Shown: piece after piece, positions 41,423 to 52,152 of the stretch | How positions within the stretch are numbered: position 1 is the stretch's first letter | How the letters are laid out: every line of letters starts with the position of its first letter | NCBI GenBank assembly: GCA_037954325.1 | Contig: JBBMNZ010000002.1 | Span: forward strand, 15,609,679 to 15,673,678 | Length of the DNA stretch: 64,000 nucleotides | Source of the DNA: Fistularia commersonii | Taxonomy: Eukaryota > Chordata > Actinopteri > Syngnathiformes > Fistulariidae | Direction of reading: 5' to 3' | Program-made: the position numbers and the translations under genes | The notes under the pieces: generated by a model | Databases searched by the model: none | The model's input: only the letters and a program-made list of their open reading frames with translations | What the model was told of the DNA's origin: nothing

Positions 41423-43367
41423 CAGGGGTTGGCAACCGTTACCATTCAAAGGGCCATTTTGACCTGTTTACCCACAGTAAAGAAAACACTGAGAACCAAA
41501 CAACCCTTTTGAAATTTAAATTTTTAAATTAATAATTTGAATTAATACGTCATATAATGTTTTTCTTTTTTTGGCCGAGATGCTATATATAAACAAAATA
41601 TGTGTTACTTTTTTTTTTTTTTTAAATGCAATAAAACATTTTGAATTCTGAAAAAAAGACGTTGGGTTGAAGGTTGCTTTTAGGCAAAATATTCAATTTC
41701 TATTTGAGTAATGCAGCCTCGGGGGGGCACGGGCCAGTGTCTCCCTAAGCCGGTCCCAAGCCCGGATAAATGCAGAGGGTTGCGCGTGGCATAAAACTTT
41801 TGCCAAAACCAAACATGCGAATCAAACCTGATTACCAGATCATACCGGATCAGTTAAGGCCCGGGTTAACAATGACCGCCATTGGTACTGATGACCGACA
41901 GGGAACCAATGGAAACTGGGCTACTGTATGTCAAAGAAGGAGAGGAGGAAGGCGTGTTGGGAAGCAGAGAGAGAAGAGGAAAGGCAATCGTCTGGGACTG
42001 AGAGTAGGGACTTTGAATATCGGGACTGGAAAAGGTACAGAGTTGGTTGATATGATGCAGGGAAGGAAGGTGGATATACTGTGGGATGTGAGTTTGAGAA
42101 GAAAGAGAAGTTCTGGAATGAGTTAGATGAAGTGATGCAGAATATCCACAGAGATGAGAGTGGTAACTGGTGTAGACTTCAATGGGCATGTTGATGCAGG
42201 CAATGGAGGGGATGAAGAAGTGATGGGCAGATTTGGTATACAGGATAAGAACGCAGAGGGACAGATGGTGGTAGATTTTGCAAAAAGGATGGAAATGGGT
42301 GTAGTGAGCACCTTTTTCCAAAAAAGACAGGTGCATAGGGTAACTTATACGAGCGGAGTTAGGAGCACGCAGTATACATGTGTGAATTAGGCTACAGGGA
42401 GTGGAGATCAAGAAGCTGGAGGATTTCAGGTACTTGGAATCAACAGTCCATAACAGCAGAGCGTGAGGAAAAGAGGTGAAGGGATGGATTCAAGCAGGTT
42501 GGAATGGGTGGAGAAAAGTGTCAGGGGTACTATGCAATAAAAGACTATCGGCCAAAATGAAAGGAAAGGTGGACAAGACAGTAGTGTGACCAGCGACGGT
42601 GTTTGGCCTAGAAACTGTTACAATGATGAAAAGACAGGAGGCAGAGCTAGAGGTCACAGAGATGAAGATGTGAGATTCTCTTTGGGAGTGAAAAGGATGG
42701 ATAGGATCAGGAATGAGTCTATCAGAGGAACAGCACATGTTAGATGTTTTGGAGAGAAGGTCAGAGAAGCCAGACTGAGATGGTTCGGTCATGTACAGAT
42801 GAGGGATGGTGAATATATTGGTAGACAGATGCTGGAATTGGAGCTTCCAGGCAGGAGGTCTCAAGGAAGACAAAAGCGAAGATTTATGGACGTAGCGAGA
42901 GAGGATATGAAGGTAGTTGGTGTGAGAGAGGAGGATACAGAGAATAAAGGTTAGATGGAGAAGGTTGATTCACTGTGGCGATCCCTGAAGCGAAAAGCAA
43001 AAAGGAGAAGAGGAAGAAGATTCAATGTCTATTTGTGTCCTTTTTGCATTTATGAAAAAAAAAAGCTAAACTTAAATTATCCACCGGCAGCAAACCAAAA
43101 ATGCTGCCCTCTCTGTATGCTGTCATCGTTTTACTGGCACATGTAGTTGCTTAGTAAGAGCAACAAATATATTTTAACACATTTTATTTAGACGTTACAA
43201 GATCGCTATGATCTTCAAATTTAAAATTACATTTTAAAAATGAATGACCTAATATAAAATACATTTTAATTAAATACTTGTTAATTATTTTCAAAAGCCA
43301 CTGGGCGCTGCACCAGGGGGATCAAAGAGCTGTATGTGGCTCCAGATCCATTGGTTGCCAACCCCTG
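41423..43367. mobile_element. hAT-type nonautonomous transposon interrupted by a LINE
   Basis: The termini CAGGGGTTGGCAACC (41423-41437) and GGTTGCCAACCCCTG (43353-43367) are perfect 15-bp inverted repeats of hAT type. No clear 8-bp target duplication remains (CTAAATAT versus AACTAAGT). Removing the LINE (41710-43020) and one copy of its target repeat leaves about 616 bp, AT-rich and without a transposase frame. Confidence 0.75.
41710..43020 (+). mobile_element. RTE-like LINE copy with both ends, internally deleted
   Basis: It is flanked by an 18-bp imperfect target duplication at 41692-41709 and 43021-43038 (two mismatches). Frames include an endonuclease-domain start (LRVGTLNIGTGKGTELVDMM), DFNGHVDAGNGG with GRFGIQDKNAEGQMVVDF, and a C-terminal block (MDRIRNESIRGTAHVRCFGE, then REARLRWFGHVQMRDGEYIG). 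The reverse transcriptase core is missing: the sequence jumps from the endonuclease 3' part to the region after the polymerase. A smaller deletion follows 'VDILW'. The 3' end is GAA-rich. The clade is from memory of fish RTE-type elements, and no complete frame survives. Confidence 0.8.
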
Positions 43368-43424
43368 AACTAAGTTAATATAGGAATTATATCGCCAATA
43401 TTATGCTCTACCAAATGAGTGTTT

Positions 43425-43680
43425 TTTGTTTGTTGGTAGAGCAGGCACCCTTCTAATCTGAAAGCTGGTGGATCGACCCATAGCTCCTGTCTGCACATCC
43501 ACAAATCTGCTAGCAAGACACTGAACCCCAATGGCCTGGTCAGCTCCTTGCATGGCAGCTCTGCTGCAATCACTGTAAATGTGTGTGTGAATGGGTGAAT
43601 GTAATCCAGGGTAAAGCGCTCTGCAACCACAAGGTGTGAATGTGTATGTATATACCTGTAAAGGGAGACCATTTACCATT
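43425..43680 (+). mobile_element. tRNA-derived SINE (second family)
   Basis: A tRNA-like head ('ttggtagagcaggcaccc', then 'ggtggatcgaccc') is followed by the body phrases 'agacactgaaccccaatggc', 'ggtcagctccttgcatggc' and 'gtgtgaatgggtgaatgt', with a 'gagaccatttaccattt' tail. This pattern is widespread in fish genomes. A decayed relative lies at 44625-44812. Confidence 0.75.
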
Positions 43681-43969
43681 TAGGTAAGCTACAAAAACAG
43701 ACACAGAGGTAGAAAAGTAAATTATAAAAACAACTTTTTTTTTTTTTTTAATGTTTATTTTAGATGACAGTGGATCCAGCTTTACTTTTCTGAAACAGGA
43801 AGTAGCAGGACACAGTTGCAGTTTGTTCAGTGAACCAGTTTTAAGGATAAGAAAAAAAAACAGCAGTTTTTTTACTTTGTATTTTCAGTTTCTGTTAAAT
43901 CAGAATGACTGCACCATTACCTCAACCTCAAAATCAGGGTATGTGCTAAAAAAGGGCTTCTGTGTAGGG

Positions 43970-44450
43970 CAGGGGTAGGCAAACTTTTTGGCTCAGGGGC
44001 CGCACTGACTTTTAAAATTTGAAAGACGGGCTGGGTCACCACAAGATGCGATAAATATGAAAAAAACAAACAAAAACAAAACACATTTGTTAACGGAACA
44101 TATCAGACTCGTCTGACATTTGCTTTGAAAATAACACTAGCTTGGTTTTGAAGGCTCTGATTCATAAACAAACAGTTTTTTCCCTTGTAGATTCATATCC
44201 AGCTCATTCATGTGTGTCAGTATGCTCACAGTAAAGGCTAAATCACAAAGCCAATCTTTGTCATTCAGGTCCAAAAATTCTCAAGTGTTCTCAAGTAGCT
44301 CCAAAAATGAAATAATCTCCTTCTTTGAGCTCCCACATTCATTGATCCAATCAAGTATCAAGTATGAATTCTGTACCGATCTTTGGCGGGCCGGATTAAA
44401 AAGACCAACGGGCCGGATGTGGCCCGCGTGCTGTAGTTCGCCCATCCCTG
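43970..44450. mobile_element. hAT MITE with perfect 8-bp target site duplication
   Basis: Inverted ends CAGGGGTAGGCAAAC and GTTCGCCCATCCCTG match at 12 of 15 positions. The direct repeats GTGTAGGG at 43962-43969 and 44451-44458 are identical. Subterminal 'cggccc/gggccg' phrases (gggccgcactgac; ggcgggccggatt; gggccggatgtggcccgc) are typical of the fish 'gggccg' hAT repeats. No transposase is present. Confidence 0.9.
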
Positions 44451-44624
44451 GTGTAGGGTCACAAGCTTTTCTGTTCGGCATTAGTGATATTCTTTGGTTG
44501 TGTGTTACTTACAAAAGCTCAAACACTCAATCAAAGACTGCAATAACTGACACTTTTCTTAACAGAAATGAAATAAAATAAAAGGGTCAAGTGATCAACT
44601 CATTTTCCTTACATCTTTCCGGGA

Positions 44625-44812
44625 TTAGACCACACCCAGTTGCCATGAGAGGAATCAAAAGCAAAGGCCAGGGAATCTGGGGAGAACTAAGCAAAAGGAC
44701 AACTCCTGAGGGTCTGGTCAGCACCTTGTACAGTAGTTCTCCCGCCATCGTGTGTTAATATGGGTGTGAATGGGTGATTCAAATCCGGTGGAGACCGTTT
44801 AACATTTATCAA
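44625..44812 (+). mobile_element. Decayed SINE relative
   Basis: Shares 'ggtctggtcagcaccttgta', 'gtgtgaatgggtgattcaaa' and 'gagaccgtttaacatttat' with the SINE at 43425-43680, at clearly lower identity. The head is poorly preserved. Confidence 0.5.
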
Positions 44813-45559
44813 TAGTTAGAATCTTTAATTTTTTGTATGTACGATCCTTCTTTCTTTTCTCTTGTGTATATAGTCTTTGTTTTAAAATGTATATGGTGTG
44901 TACATATGTAAAGTATGTTTAAACAGTTTTGGGGGGAGCATGCAAATAGGAAATATTTCACAATATATATGCTGTGTACATCTTGATTTTAACTATTGTG
45001 AGTTAATAACCTGGAGGCATAAGGTTTCCACAATCACATTGGTATATTATGAATAATGGACAGGGCCATATGCCAACATATTTATGATGTCACACGTTCT
45101 TTGTCAGACCATTTTGAAAAAGAGAACTCTCATTCATCAAACGAGGAAAAAAGAAAAGATCTATATTTTCATCAGCTAATGTGAAAACAGCCCTCATGTT
45201 CAAAGGCGGCACAAAGAACATTGGACAAGGCGAAACTCAAACGTTCAACTGTATAATCAAGAAGATAAACATACTTGGGACTGAAGGAAGACTTTAAGTA
45301 AACATCAAGTAGCAGCAACTGAATTGCATTTTTTGGCAATTTTTTTTCCCTCCTGAGGAATTTGCAGTTGCATTTTACACAACTGACCTCCCAACCCATC
45401 CTATCCTGTTTACACTCTTGTCCTCATGTCTTTTACCCAGTTCTTGGAGTCTCTAATTCTGTAGGTTCCCAGGGGGCGTAGCTTGATCTGCTGCAGCAGT
45501 GATGCCAGGCGCCCACCATTGTTATTTCTTTTCTGAATATTAAAGTAATTGTTGCATCT

Positions 45560-46290
45560 ACCTCTTTTCCTTTCGGCTTTTCCCTTCAGGGGTCGCCACA
45601 GCGAATCAACCTTCTCCATCTAACCCTATTCTCTGTACCCTCCTCTCTCACACCAGCTAACTTCATATCCTCTCTCACTACGTCCATACAGCTTCTATTT
45701 CAGCTTCCTCGAGACCTCCTGCCTGGCAGCTCCTTGTCCTCTAGCAATATATTTACTGTCCCTCCTCTGCACATGATTGAACCATCTCGGTCTGGCTTCT
45801 CTGACCTTCTCTCCAAAACATCCAACATGTTCTGTTCCTCTGATGGACTTATTTCTGATCCTATCCATCCTCGTCACTCCAAAAGAGAACCTTAACATCT
45901 TCATCTCTGCAACCTCAAGCTCTGCCTCCTGTCTTTTCATCAGTGTCAGTTTCTAAACAATACAGCATCGCTGGTCTCACCACTGTCTTGCACACCTTTC
46001 CTTTCATTCTTGCTGGTAGTCTTCTACTGCATAGTACCCCGACACTTTTCTCCACCCATTCCAACCTGCTTGAATCCATCCCTTCACCTCTTTTCCACAC
46101 TGTGTTCCTCTGGACTGTCGACCCTAAGTACTTAAAATCCTCCAGCTTCTTGATCTCCACTCCCTGTAGCCTCACCGCTCTACCTGGGTTCCTCTAATTC
46201 ACACATATATACTCTGTCTTGCTGCAGCTAACTTTCATTCCTCTCCTTTCCAGCGCTTCTTTATTGTATCTTCTATATTGTACCATTTCA
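45560..46290 (-). mobile_element. RTE-like LINE 3' fragment, 5'-truncated
   Basis: Minus-strand frames at 46175-45915 (MRLQGVEIKKLEDFKYLGST, then VCKTVVRPAMLYCLET) and 45940-45695 (MDRIRNKSIRGTEHVGCFGE) are the C-terminal region of the same LINE family as 41710-43020. Frameshifts separate them. The 3' end is near 45560 ('tcttttcctttcggc' on plus). The 5' limit is approximate and no target duplication was identified. Confidence 0.75.
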
Positions 46291-46566
46291 GCCATTACCG
46301 CTGCAGATATTATTCATTTGTGCCCAGCCCTCATACTCTGCCCATATCTATCACACTCTTGGTTTTTTATACCTCTCTCGCCCTCTATTTCTCACCCTAA
46401 GCCAGTAGAGACAGAAGGCCGCCCACATTAATTGACTTCGGATCAGTCAAAGCTTTGGGTGGCAGTTTCTCCTTGCTACTGTCGCCAAGTCCTGGCTCAT
46501 GGGTGGATGTCGGGTTGTGATTTGGCGCCGCATAAATAAAATCTAACTTGACTTCTCAACTCCATA

Positions 46567-46857
46567 CAGGACTGTCTCAGAAAATTAGAATATTGTGATA
46601 AAGTTCTTTATCTTCTGTAATGCAATTACAAAAACAAAAATGTCATACATTCTGGATTCATTACAAATCAACTGAAATATTGCAAGCCTTTTATTATTTC
46701 AATATTGCCGATTACGGCTTACATCTGAAGAAACTCAAAAATCCTATCACAAAATATTATAATATCATGAAAAGGTAATTTTTTTTAATTTTTTTTAATG
46801 GCATTACAGAGGATAAAGAACTGTATTACAATATTCTAATTTTCTGAGACAGTCCTG
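46567..46857. mobile_element. TA-flanked MITE, Tc1/mariner-like, complete
   Basis: Terminal inverted repeats of about 57 bp begin CAGGACTGTCTCAGAAAATT and differ at about three positions. TA dinucleotides flank both ends (46565-46566 and 46858-46859). The length is 291 bp with no coding capacity. The TA target suggests the Tc1/mariner superfamily. Confidence 0.85.
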
Positions 46858-47170
46858 TATGTGTCCCACCTGGGTCGCCGGAGAATCAACAGAAGATGGG
46901 ACATGGACGAAACACATATTGAGACAATTTAAAAAGATGTTAAAAATGCTTTAATAAAAGTGAAGCTTGATAAGTGTCTTGAAAAAGTCTCAGCGCGTTT
47001 GTCCCCTCGTGGCACCTTTGACGCACACTCACAGAGGAACAACTACACATAGTGTTCGCCGATAGTCACATTACCACAACAACTCATCATCATCACCATC
47101 TTCCTCATCACCGTCATTTCGTGGCACCCGCGTCCGCCACCTGCGCTCCACATCTATTATTCTCTCTGCG

Positions 47171-47171
47171 T

Positions 47172-47206
<35 letters not shown>
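47171..47206. repeat. Poly(T) tract
   Basis: About 34 consecutive Ts just upstream of the GC-rich promoter-like block. Confidence 0.9.
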
Positions 47207-47211
<5 letters not shown>

Positions 47212-47214
47212 TAC

Positions 47215-47637
47215 TCCATTTTAACGCGGAAGTCGCTGACGCACCGCGCACAGCTGCTCCGACGGGGCCAGGAAATAAACGCGTACGCGCAGTTCTGCAA
47301 AAACGGTGAGTGTTTTCTCCGTGCCTATCAGCGGGAATATGCAGCAACGTTCGGTCCGACGCGGTGATGCGTCCGCCCAGACCGAGACTCAGACGCCTCC
47401 GTTGCGCCTCTCGGTTTACTAAGTCCAACCGGAGGCGGCTGGCTGGCGTTTGGTCGGTCAGCTAGTCGGTCGTCTGTCGGTTTCTGGGATGAACGGAGGG
47501 ACGGACAGGCACTCGTCTGGATTCTGCTGGGACATTTAACGTGTGCGAATTGCATTTTTTTTTTAAATTTTATAATCCGTTGACCGCCGTTGAAGCTGCC
47601 GCGCAGTCCCCGGAGACAGTGGCGTGTTTGACCCGAG
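47215..47637 (+). promoter_or_regulatory. GC-rich promoter and candidate noncoding first exon of the next gene (possibly marchf8)
   Basis: The block stands out for GC and CpG content (for example 'gacgcaccgcgcacagctgc', 'cggtccgacgcggtgatgcg') and ends in a good donor, CCCGAG|gtatgg, at 47637/47638. No long frame with family features is present, so it is most likely a 5' UTR exon. In vertebrates MARCHF8 lies downstream of ZFAND4 in the same orientation and has a very long 5' region, so it is the first candidate. No marchf8 coding exon (RING-CH) was found in the window. Confidence 0.45.
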
Positions 47638-50628
47638 GTATGGAAATGTATTTCATATTATTGGATGTTTCCTCTCAGCTGTTCCACACATCGATGTCGA
47701 CTCGGGAGGAGACGTAATGTTTCCTTTGTCCCCTTGTACCCTTCTAACAGCCCGATGGCTCGGCTGGTCATTCCGATAAGATTTTATTTGCGTTGCAAAC
47801 GTCAAGCCATCTCAAGGTTTCCCTGTTTTTAATCTTGGAGAAAATATAAGCCATAAATCGGCCGCCACAGAGCGGAAGCGGCGAACGTCTTTTGAGTTGA
47901 TGGGATCTAAATGACTGCTCTTCCAAATGTGCATTGTAGTCTGAAGCTTGCAGGACATTTACCAGTGTGTCAGATATGTTTGCTCTATGAGCCATAATAA
48001 AGGTAGTGGTGCGTCCCAGATAGCAGAGAAGAGCCTCTGGAGGCCACGATCAACAGCAATACCTGTGTTTATTTTATTTAAAATCATTTCCCAACACAGG
48101 AGGCGCACACACAAAATGAAGCTGTAAGACACGCGAGTTACAGGCGTGCTTCTGCCATCACACACACACACACACACCCATCCAAGGTAATTGTTCAAGT
48201 GACTCCCATAGCTGCAGTATTCCGTCCCCTCCTGTGTTGTAGTTTGGTTCATTGTGCACTATGACCCCCTCCTTCCCTTCACCAAGCAGGTGTCCACTTT
48301 GATGTTCATTCTAGTCTATACCATGTTGGATTCCAGTTTAAAAAAAAAAAATCTTTATGACATCACCGGGTTATTTGGCAAATTGGGGTGTGACACCCAA
48401 GTAGGGTGTGTCATGTTTGGCAACTGAGGTTTCACCCTCTAGACACTGGTTAGAATCTTTCAAAAACAATAGGATTTTGTTTTGTGTCCTCGTGGCCACT
48501 GACCACCGCTCATTAGTATTTTTTTTTTTCATTTTATGACACTTGCATTTACTCAGCTTTACACCTCGAAGACCAAGCAGTGCTTCTAGTATCTAAAGTC
48601 TGTGGTGAAACTGTCACTAACCCTGTTGTCCCATTAATATCTGTGGAGTGTTAATAAACCTGCAGATATTGCAAAAGCATATTCTCTCTGTTACTCTCAT
48701 AGCTGCACAATTTGTATAAGAGCAACATATGGATGGTTTTGTGTTGGAACCCAAATCCTGCTTTTTTTTCATTTTGAACCAGAAAATTAGGATCTTGAAC
48801 AGTTTGTAAAAAAGACAGAAGTTATTTAGTTTTAGTTCCAAGATTCAAAGTGTTTATTGTTATGTGTACAGTCTGGAAATGTGTTTCCCTGAACAATAAA
48901 ATTCATACATTGCCGTCGGCAATGCAGCCAGATAAGTAGTGATAAGTCAATAAATGACAAACATACTGTCATAACCAGATGCACACAGTGCTGGGAAATG
49001 CAAACAGGCTGAATCAGATGGATGATTTTCAGGTTTGGTGTGTTTTGATGACAGCAAACAGTTGAAAGTGAGAAATGACATCAAGGAACTGGCACTTTGT
49101 GTCAAGCGAGTAAAGAATGGAATTCTGGTATGTCTTTCCACTGAAAGCTGCTATGCATTGACTACACTTGCACCAACCTGCCGCGAGTAGTATTAAGTTC
49201 TTTTTTCTGTGACTACATCACATGGTTAAGACCGCATACTGCATTTTCCTTTTTTCAGCAGCAGATATCCTTCATGCCTAGGTTGACTGTCAACAAACAA
49301 GGGACTTTGCTGGCAACAATTAGCTTTCATCATCTCAAATGCTCCAGAGCTCGAGTCGGCCGAGCTGTCAACAGCATTTGAAGCCGTCAGTTGTCCTGAT
49401 GGTGCCGACTTCAGGGGGATGTAGAGAGTAAGCCATAATTATGATTCCAAACAGGAGGAAGAGGGTTGCTGAGACTGTCTGTTGAGCTGCTCGAAGTGAG
49501 AGCCGAGGAGCCTGCAGTCTTGATAAACCGTGCCTTTGTGCTCTTGCAAATGAACTCATTCTTTCAGGCTGCAGAGTTACATTTGGACGAAAGTTACCGA
49601 ATAGTGTGGAGACCGCAGCCAAAGTATCTGAAGGTTGTGACAGTTATGTACAATGCTCGTTGTTCACAATGGATTGTGCCACCCACAGTATTTCACAGTA
49701 TGGAACATGGGAGGAGTTCAACAGCCTCTATTTTATTTTCTATTGCCATTTCAATCAAGCTCTGTCTTTTGTCACTGAAAGAAAAAGCTGTCAGGAAAGG
49801 TTCATAAAAAGGAGTTTTATTGTTATAGCAAGTGAGCTGTTATATTTGTTCAAGTGTTAATTCTTCAGAAACATGGATCTCTGTCTTGCAGTCCGTGCAA
49901 GGCAGTAGTTTTAGCAGTGGAAATTTGGTGTTACTTTCTTACTCACAGTTGTTGTGTGTGGTGTGATCGGTCTTATTCTTGTCTGTCTGTGCTACAGTGG
50001 ATGTATCAGCCTTAAGGTAAGGTGTGTTGTATTCCTATCTTGATGCAGTACAAAGAACAAGCACCTTTCCTAAAAAGAAAGAGTGTGAGCTCCGCCAGAA
50101 TCAGCAGGCGCACTCATTCATTACATGCTGCTAGTTACACATACATGGATGCACGATGATGTAGAACAGGAAAGATTAGAAATTAAATAAAATATTTCAT
50201 TCGAATGAATCTTGAGGAGCTGTAGTTGATTCGTAGCGCTCCTGTTGATCGTTTGCTTGCTAGTTTAATTTAGGTATATTTATTCATGAAAGCCTTGGAC
50301 TATAAAAAAAGGCCCCAAATTATACCCTAATATTCAATTTTTCAATGGGTTAAAATGTGTAGTATTCAGGAATATTTTTCTTGGAGCAATACTCTTGTGC
50401 TGCGATTAGAAGGGCTCTTGCAGGTGGTGCGAAATCATTTAAGTTGTGGCTTTTTGGACATAGTTTCACCAGATACTGGGATTCTTGTTCTATTGCTAAC
50501 ATTAAGATAACCTTTTTATCCAGTGTTTCCGTCTGATGAAAAACTATTCATCTCCACTTATTAGGATTTTTAACATTTTTCTTCTTCTTTGAGCAAACTC
50601 TGGAGATATGGGAGTTCAAGAAAAACAT

Positions 50629-50631
<3 letters not shown>

Positions 50632-50676
<45 letters not shown>
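50632..50676. repeat. (AT)n microsatellite
   Basis: About 45 bp of uninterrupted AT dinucleotides. It creates spurious Tyr/Ile frames on both strands. Confidence 0.95.
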
Positions 50677-50679
<3 letters not shown>

Positions 50680-52140
50680 CATTATCACTGTTTTTAATTT
50701 ATTACCCCCCCCCCCCCCCCATGCACAAACACACACCAGTAGACTTTCAACCTGTCAAGATAGAGTGGTGAGTGGATGGTATAACTATGCCACTTTGCTT
50801 TGGAAGATGCTAAGTCTATGTAAAAGAGAAAATGTCAAATTGATTACTTTGCAATGATTGACAAATTTCATGACCTAATTTTCACTAGGTGTTTGGAGAT
50901 AAATCATTTTATCAATGAAACCCTTATAATTGAATTTTATTTTAGCCGATGAATTCCAATTCATATTTGCAGTATTATCTGTCAGAACAACTAAACACAT
51001 ATTCAGTTTACTTGCGGTGATTGTAACCTTTTTTTAAGTATGCTGTACATGATTCTAAAATATCATTGAACTGTATCAATATGGATAATGCTTTGTGGTC
51101 ATTTTTTATAATTGTGTGCAATTTTTTTATTGAAACATTCATGACACATTCTGACTGACAAAATATCTGACTACCACCAAGCTGTGGATTGCTTTTCTTT
51201 CCTTCTCACACACCTCTGCAGTTTTAAGATGTACAAATGTTCTTGTTAACCACAACACCGACGAGTTGATATCATGTGCATCCTAAACATTCAACAGCTG
51301 TTTTCCTTCAGACTTAATGTATTTCAATTTCTGATTTGAATGTCAGCCTATTTCATGGTCCACTGACTCACTCTGCATCCCTACATGAGCTGCTTACACC
51401 CCCGTCTCCTCATTCTGCTCAAAAATAATATTGATTGCTTTCTGAGAAAAGACAGGAAATGCATCAAGCCTACCAAAAAAAAACAGTTCTCATGTTGTTC
51501 CCATCCCTTTTTTCAGACGTGTGTGGGTGTTTCTGAAGTGATTTGGCTGGATGGTGGGGGTCATCACGTCTGTATACCAGACTTCCAGTCTTCTAACCTT
51601 TTTTCAATTTAAACCACACTAACTAACAAAATAAGCAACACAGCTGGCAGCTGCAAATGTACCTCAAGTTTCCGATTGCCTTATGAAACAGCTGCCTCAT
51701 AATACCTGTCATCTAATACTGGACCGTAATCATTGACCATATCTCCAAATAGTCTTGTTGTATCAGTGTGTTGGTGGGCTGTAATATAATAACATAATTA
51801 GGTATCATATTGTCTTTGCCTCTAAATCAATCCCAGCAGCCCCGCTGCCGAGTCCCACAGCAACCGGCCTGCTCTCGCCCGAAGGGATTAAAATATTGAT
51901 CATACTTAATGACTTTCTTCTATCGATGATGTCACAAATGAATGTAATAAAACCTGATGGGCGCAATGAGACAGCCAGATATTGTTTGTACGGCTATTTC
52001 CTACATATTAAACCTTAAGCTTGTGGTTGCATCCCTGCATGCTGTGAGGGAACAAATACACAATAATGAACGGTGTGTGTTTGTGTGGTGGTGGTTGGTG
52101 GGGGGGTTATTACAGCTGGTCCACATCAGCCACTCAGAGT

Positions 52141-52152
52141 TGCTGAATCAGC
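52141..52152. promoter_or_regulatory. MARE-like palindrome
   Basis: TGCTGAATCAGC closely matches the Maf recognition element consensus TGCTGAnTCAGCA. It is a single site in apparently noncoding DNA; regulatory activity is inferred only. Confidence 0.25.

Noticed and set aside
44210..44581. 123-aa plus-strand frame
   Set aside because: Lies across the right end of the hAT MITE (43970-44450) and its flank.
49368..49622. 84-aa minus-strand frame with one hydrophobic stretch (TVSATLFLLFGIIIMAYSL)
   Set aside because: It could pass for a small membrane protein, but no family match, splice context or promoter is recognised; a homology search or transcript evidence would be needed to reinstate it.
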